DNA of 8,131 nt. It comes from Anaerolineae bacterium (lineage in GTDB: Bacteria > Chloroflexota > Anaerolineae > B4-G1). The DNA lies in contig JAUWNP010000204.1 in the NCBI GenBank assembly GCA_030612585.1, positions 1 through 8,131 of the forward strand, written 5' to 3'. The notes under the pieces were generated by a model. The model had not been told where the DNA came from and did not search any database. It was given only the letters and a program-made list of their open reading frames with translations. Below, piece after piece: positions 6,173-8,131 of this stretch. The position numbers and the translations under genes were made by a program. Position 1 is the stretch's first letter. Every line of letters begins with the position of its first letter.

Positions 6173-6705
6173 CTATCGCGTCCTTCGAGGGCCAGACCCC
6201 GCGCATCGGCGCGGGGACCTACATTCATCCCTCGGCCGACGTCTTCGGCAACGTAACCCTCGGCCAGGGGTGCTGGATCGGCCCGGGGGCGCGCATCCGA
6301 GGCGACTACGGCGACATCGTCCTCGGCGACTATTGCAGCGTCGAGGACAACTGCGTCATCCACGCCCGCCCCGGTGAGCAGACGTCCATCGGCAACTGGG
6401 TCACCATCGGACACGGCGCGGTCATCCACAACGTGGAGATGATCCACGACTACGCCATCATCGGCATGGGAGCCGTGGTCTCCGACTGGGCGCTCATCGG
6501 CGAATGGGCCGTGGTGGGCGAAGGGGCGGTGGTACGGCAGGGCCAGGAGATCCCGCCGGAGCACATCGCCGTGGGGGTGCCGGCCAAGGTGCTGGAGAAG
6601 ACGGTGAGCGAGGAATACAAAGCCCAGTGGACCCGCTTCAAGCAGACCTACGTGGACCTGGCGCGGCGGTACCCGGAGGGATGGGTGCCGGAGGGGGAGG
6701 GATGA
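6169..6705 (+). CDS. Gamma-carbonic anhydrase-like hexapeptide-repeat protein
   Basis: The 178-residue protein is a left-handed beta-helix made of hexapeptide repeats (for example GAGTYIHPSADVFGNVTLGQGCWIGPGARIRGD) with a C-terminal helix (residues about 144-170) that packs on the trimer. Three histidines fit the zinc ligands of the gamma-carbonic anhydrase/YrdA/PaaY family: H65 in VIHARPG, and H82 and H87 in IGHGAVIH. The acidic loop seen in archaeal Cam is not evident, so it is of the shorter type, in which CO2 hydration is proven for only some members. The start at ATG 6169 is supported by the ATGA overlap with the small upstream gene; an in-frame ATG at 5974 would read through the upstream gene and is rejected. 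The stop overlaps nfo (ATGA 6702-6705). Confidence 0.95.
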   Translation: MTIASFEGQTPRIGAGTYIHPSADVFGNVTLGQGCWIGPGARIRGDYGDIVLGDYCSVEDNCVIHARPGEQTSIGNWVTIGHGAVIHNVEMIHDYAIIGMGAVVSDWALIGEWAVVGEGAVVRQGQEIPPEHIAVGVPAKVLEKTVSEEYKAQWTRFKQTYVDLARRYPEGWVPEGEG

Positions 6706-7550
6706 TGCGACTCGGCGCTCACGAATCCATCGGTGGCGGGCTGCACAAGGCGTTCGACCGTGCTCAGTCGGTGGGCTGCGAGACGCTGCAGATTTTCGTC
6801 AAGTCCAACCGCTCCTGGGCAGTGAAGCCGCTGACCGAGGAGGACATCGAGCGCTTCAAGGCCAAGGCCGAGGAGACAGATATCCAGCCGGTAGTGGGCC
6901 ACACCTCCTACCTGCTCAACCTGGGCACGCCCAATGATACGCTGTGGAAACGATCGCGCGACACGCTGATCATCGAACTGGAGCGCTGCGAGGCGCTGGG
7001 GGTGCCCTACCTGGTGCTCCATCCGGGCTCGCACGTGGGCACAGGGGAAGAAGCGGGGCTAGCGCGGGTGGCGCAGGCGCTGGGGGAAGTTCACGCCGCC
7101 ACGCCAGGCTTCCGTGCACAGATTCTCCTGGAGGCCACCGCCGGGCAGGGCACCAACCTGGGCTACCGCTTCGAGCACCTGGGCTGGCTGCTGGAGCACA
7201 CGCCAACGGGGGAGCGGATGGGGATCTGTCTCGATACGTGCCACATCTTCGCGGCCGGTTATGAACTGCGCACGCCGGAAGGATACGCCGCCACGATGGA
7301 GGCCTTCGACCGCATTGTCGGCCTGCAGCGTTTGCTCGCGCTGCACCTCAATGACAGTAAGGGGGGCCTGGGGAGCCGCAAAGACCGGCACGAACACATC
7401 GGCAAGGGACACATTGGCCTGGAGGGATTCCGCCACGTGCTGAACGACTCCCGCCTGGCGAATCTTCCGGGCCTGTTGGAGACGCCCAAGAGCGACGACT
7501 TGCATGAGGACAGGGAGAACCTGGTGGTGTTGCGGTCGTTAGTCGAATGA
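6702..7550 (+). CDS. nfo: Deoxyribonuclease IV (AP endonuclease, endonuclease IV)
   Basis: The 282-residue TIM-barrel enzyme cleaves 5' to abasic sites in base-excision repair and can remove damaged 3' ends. The family blocks are in order: LHPGSHVG, EATAGQGTNLG, CLDTCHIFAAGY, HLNDSKGGLGSRKDRHEHIGKG cut here into HLNDSKGGLGS and DRHEHIGKG. All nine ligands of the trinuclear zinc site are present: H67, H107, E144, D178, H181, H215, D228, H230 and E260, each within two residues of the E. coli numbering. The length is also close to the E. coli enzyme. Starts at 6702 and 6705 are tandem; 6702 gives the ATGA overlap with the upstream gene, and a G-rich ribosome site precedes both. The methyltransferase gene overlaps its stop. 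Confidence 0.97.
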   Translation: MMRLGAHESIGGGLHKAFDRAQSVGCETLQIFVKSNRSWAVKPLTEEDIERFKAKAEETDIQPVVGHTSYLLNLGTPNDTLWKRSRDTLIIELERCEALGVPYLVLHPGSHVGTGEEAGLARVAQALGEVHAATPGFRAQILLEATAGQGTNLGYRFEHLGWLLEHTPTGERMGICLDTCHIFAAGYELRTPEGYAATMEAFDRIVGLQRLLALHLNDSKGGLGSRKDRHEHIGKGHIGLEGFRHVLNDSRLANLPGLLETPKSDDLHEDRENLVVLRSLVE

Positions 7551-8131
7551 GCATCTTCGACGCTGTCTCTTCCGTATACGACCGGGGCATGCAGCCGCTG
7601 GAGTGGCTGATTTTCCGGCGACTGCGGCGGCGGATGTTCCCCCTACTCCGTGGTGATGTGCTTGAGTTGGGAGTCGGCACGGGAGTCAATCTGCCGCTCT
7701 ACGAGCCGGAGGCCCGTGTGATCGGTTGCGATGCCAGCGGGGAGATGCTGGCGTGGGCGGCCCGCCGCCATCCGCAGGCTCCCGTGACGCTGGCTCAGGC
7801 CGACGCTCAGCGCTTACCCTTCACCGACGGCAGTTTCGACGTGGTGACAGCCTCGCTGTTGTTCTGCTCCGTCGCCGACCCGGCACAAGGGCTGGCCGAA
7901 GCCCGGCGTGTGCTGCGGACCGGTGGGCGACTGGTGTTGCTGGAGCACACCCGGGGCAGCGGCCTGGGAGCCTGGCTGGTGGACGCTCTTCACCCACTGT
8001 GGCACACCTGGAGCCGGGAGTGTCACCTGAACCGGGAGACGACACGGGCTGTAGCAGAAGCAGGGTTCAAAGTACAGCACGTAGAGCGGCATGCGCTGGG
8101 AATCGTGCGAGTGATCGAAGCCACAGTTTGA
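7547..8131 (+). CDS. Class I SAM-dependent methyltransferase, METTL7/UbiE-like
   Basis: The 194-residue protein is complete, ending at TGA on the last base of the window. The SAM-binding motif I is VLELGVGTG (38-46), the acidic residue after beta 2 is D62 (GCDAS), motif II/III text is AQADAQRLPFTDGSFDVV (83-100), and the post-I region contains RRVLRTGGRLVLLEH (120-134). The FCSV segment, LHPLWHTWSRECHLNRET and EAGF recall METTL7-type and bacterial phospholipid/quinone methyltransferases, which share C/F-S-V, EH and C-N/H-L-x-R-E signatures. The substrate is unknown: lipid headgroup, quinone or small thiol are candidates. ATG 7547 overlaps the nfo stop (ATGA). There is no predicted membrane anchor apart from a modestly hydrophobic stretch near residues 17-33. 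Confidence 0.9.
   Translation: MSIFDAVSSVYDRGMQPLEWLIFRRLRRRMFPLLRGDVLELGVGTGVNLPLYEPEARVIGCDASGEMLAWAARRHPQAPVTLAQADAQRLPFTDGSFDVVTASLLFCSVADPAQGLAEARRVLRTGGRLVLLEHTRGSGLGAWLVDALHPLWHTWSRECHLNRETTRAVAEAGFKVQHVERHALGIVRVIEATV

Noticed and set aside
5473..6564. 363-codon open frame on the minus strand
   Set aside because: Antisense to the ferredoxin end, cupin, small helical gene and gamma-carbonic anhydrase gene, all of which have clear motifs; the translation is low-complexity D/V/H-rich text with no domain.

Overview
The window is about 60% GC bacterial chromosome, densely packed, with no tRNA, rRNA, CRISPR array or recognisable mobile element. The organism is probably a member of Chloroflexota (Anaerolineae-like) or a related deep-branching lineage, but this is an inference. 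It rests on an HrcA/CIRCE-controlled groESL whose GroEL tail lacks GGM repeats, a two-domain protein disulfide oxidoreductase of the kind known mostly from thermophiles and archaea, and short heptameric repeats between genes. No taxonomic marker settles the point.

Layout. Positions 1-762 hold the 3' two-fifths or so of an amidase-signature hydrolase. Positions 763-904 hold two inverted repeats; the second (841-870) is a strong hairpin between the convergent amidase and groEL. On the minus strand, groES (2576-2878) and groEL (905-2533) form the chaperonin operon, with a near-perfect CIRCE element and a TTGACA/TATGAT promoter. The intergenic region 2879-3086 carries two divergent promoters that are mirror images of each other. 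To the right, all genes are on the plus strand: an FmdB-type zinc ribbon, a CsoR/CstR-family repressor, a two-domain glutaredoxin-like protein (PDO), a thioredoxin reductase and a small 2x[4Fe-4S] ferredoxin. A second promoter (5554-5583) leads a cupin, a 53-residue helical protein, a gamma-carbonic anhydrase-like protein, endonuclease IV and a class I methyltransferase. The last four genes are joined by three successive 4-nt ATGA overlaps.

How the genes may work together. PDO and thioredoxin reductase form a natural NADPH-to-disulfide relay. The first operon also encodes a repressor that has the two cysteines of the CsoR fold but a tyrosine in place of the copper-binding histidine, a pattern closer to the persulfide sensor CstR than to a copper sensor. 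A palindromic cluster of ATACC/GGTAT half-sites sits at the start of this operon. The best hypothesis for an undescribed system is a thiol- or persulfide-responsive redox operon autoregulated by this repressor. The methyltransferase at the right edge resembles METTL7-type enzymes, some of which methylate thiols, so a wider sulfur-stress theme is possible but unproven.
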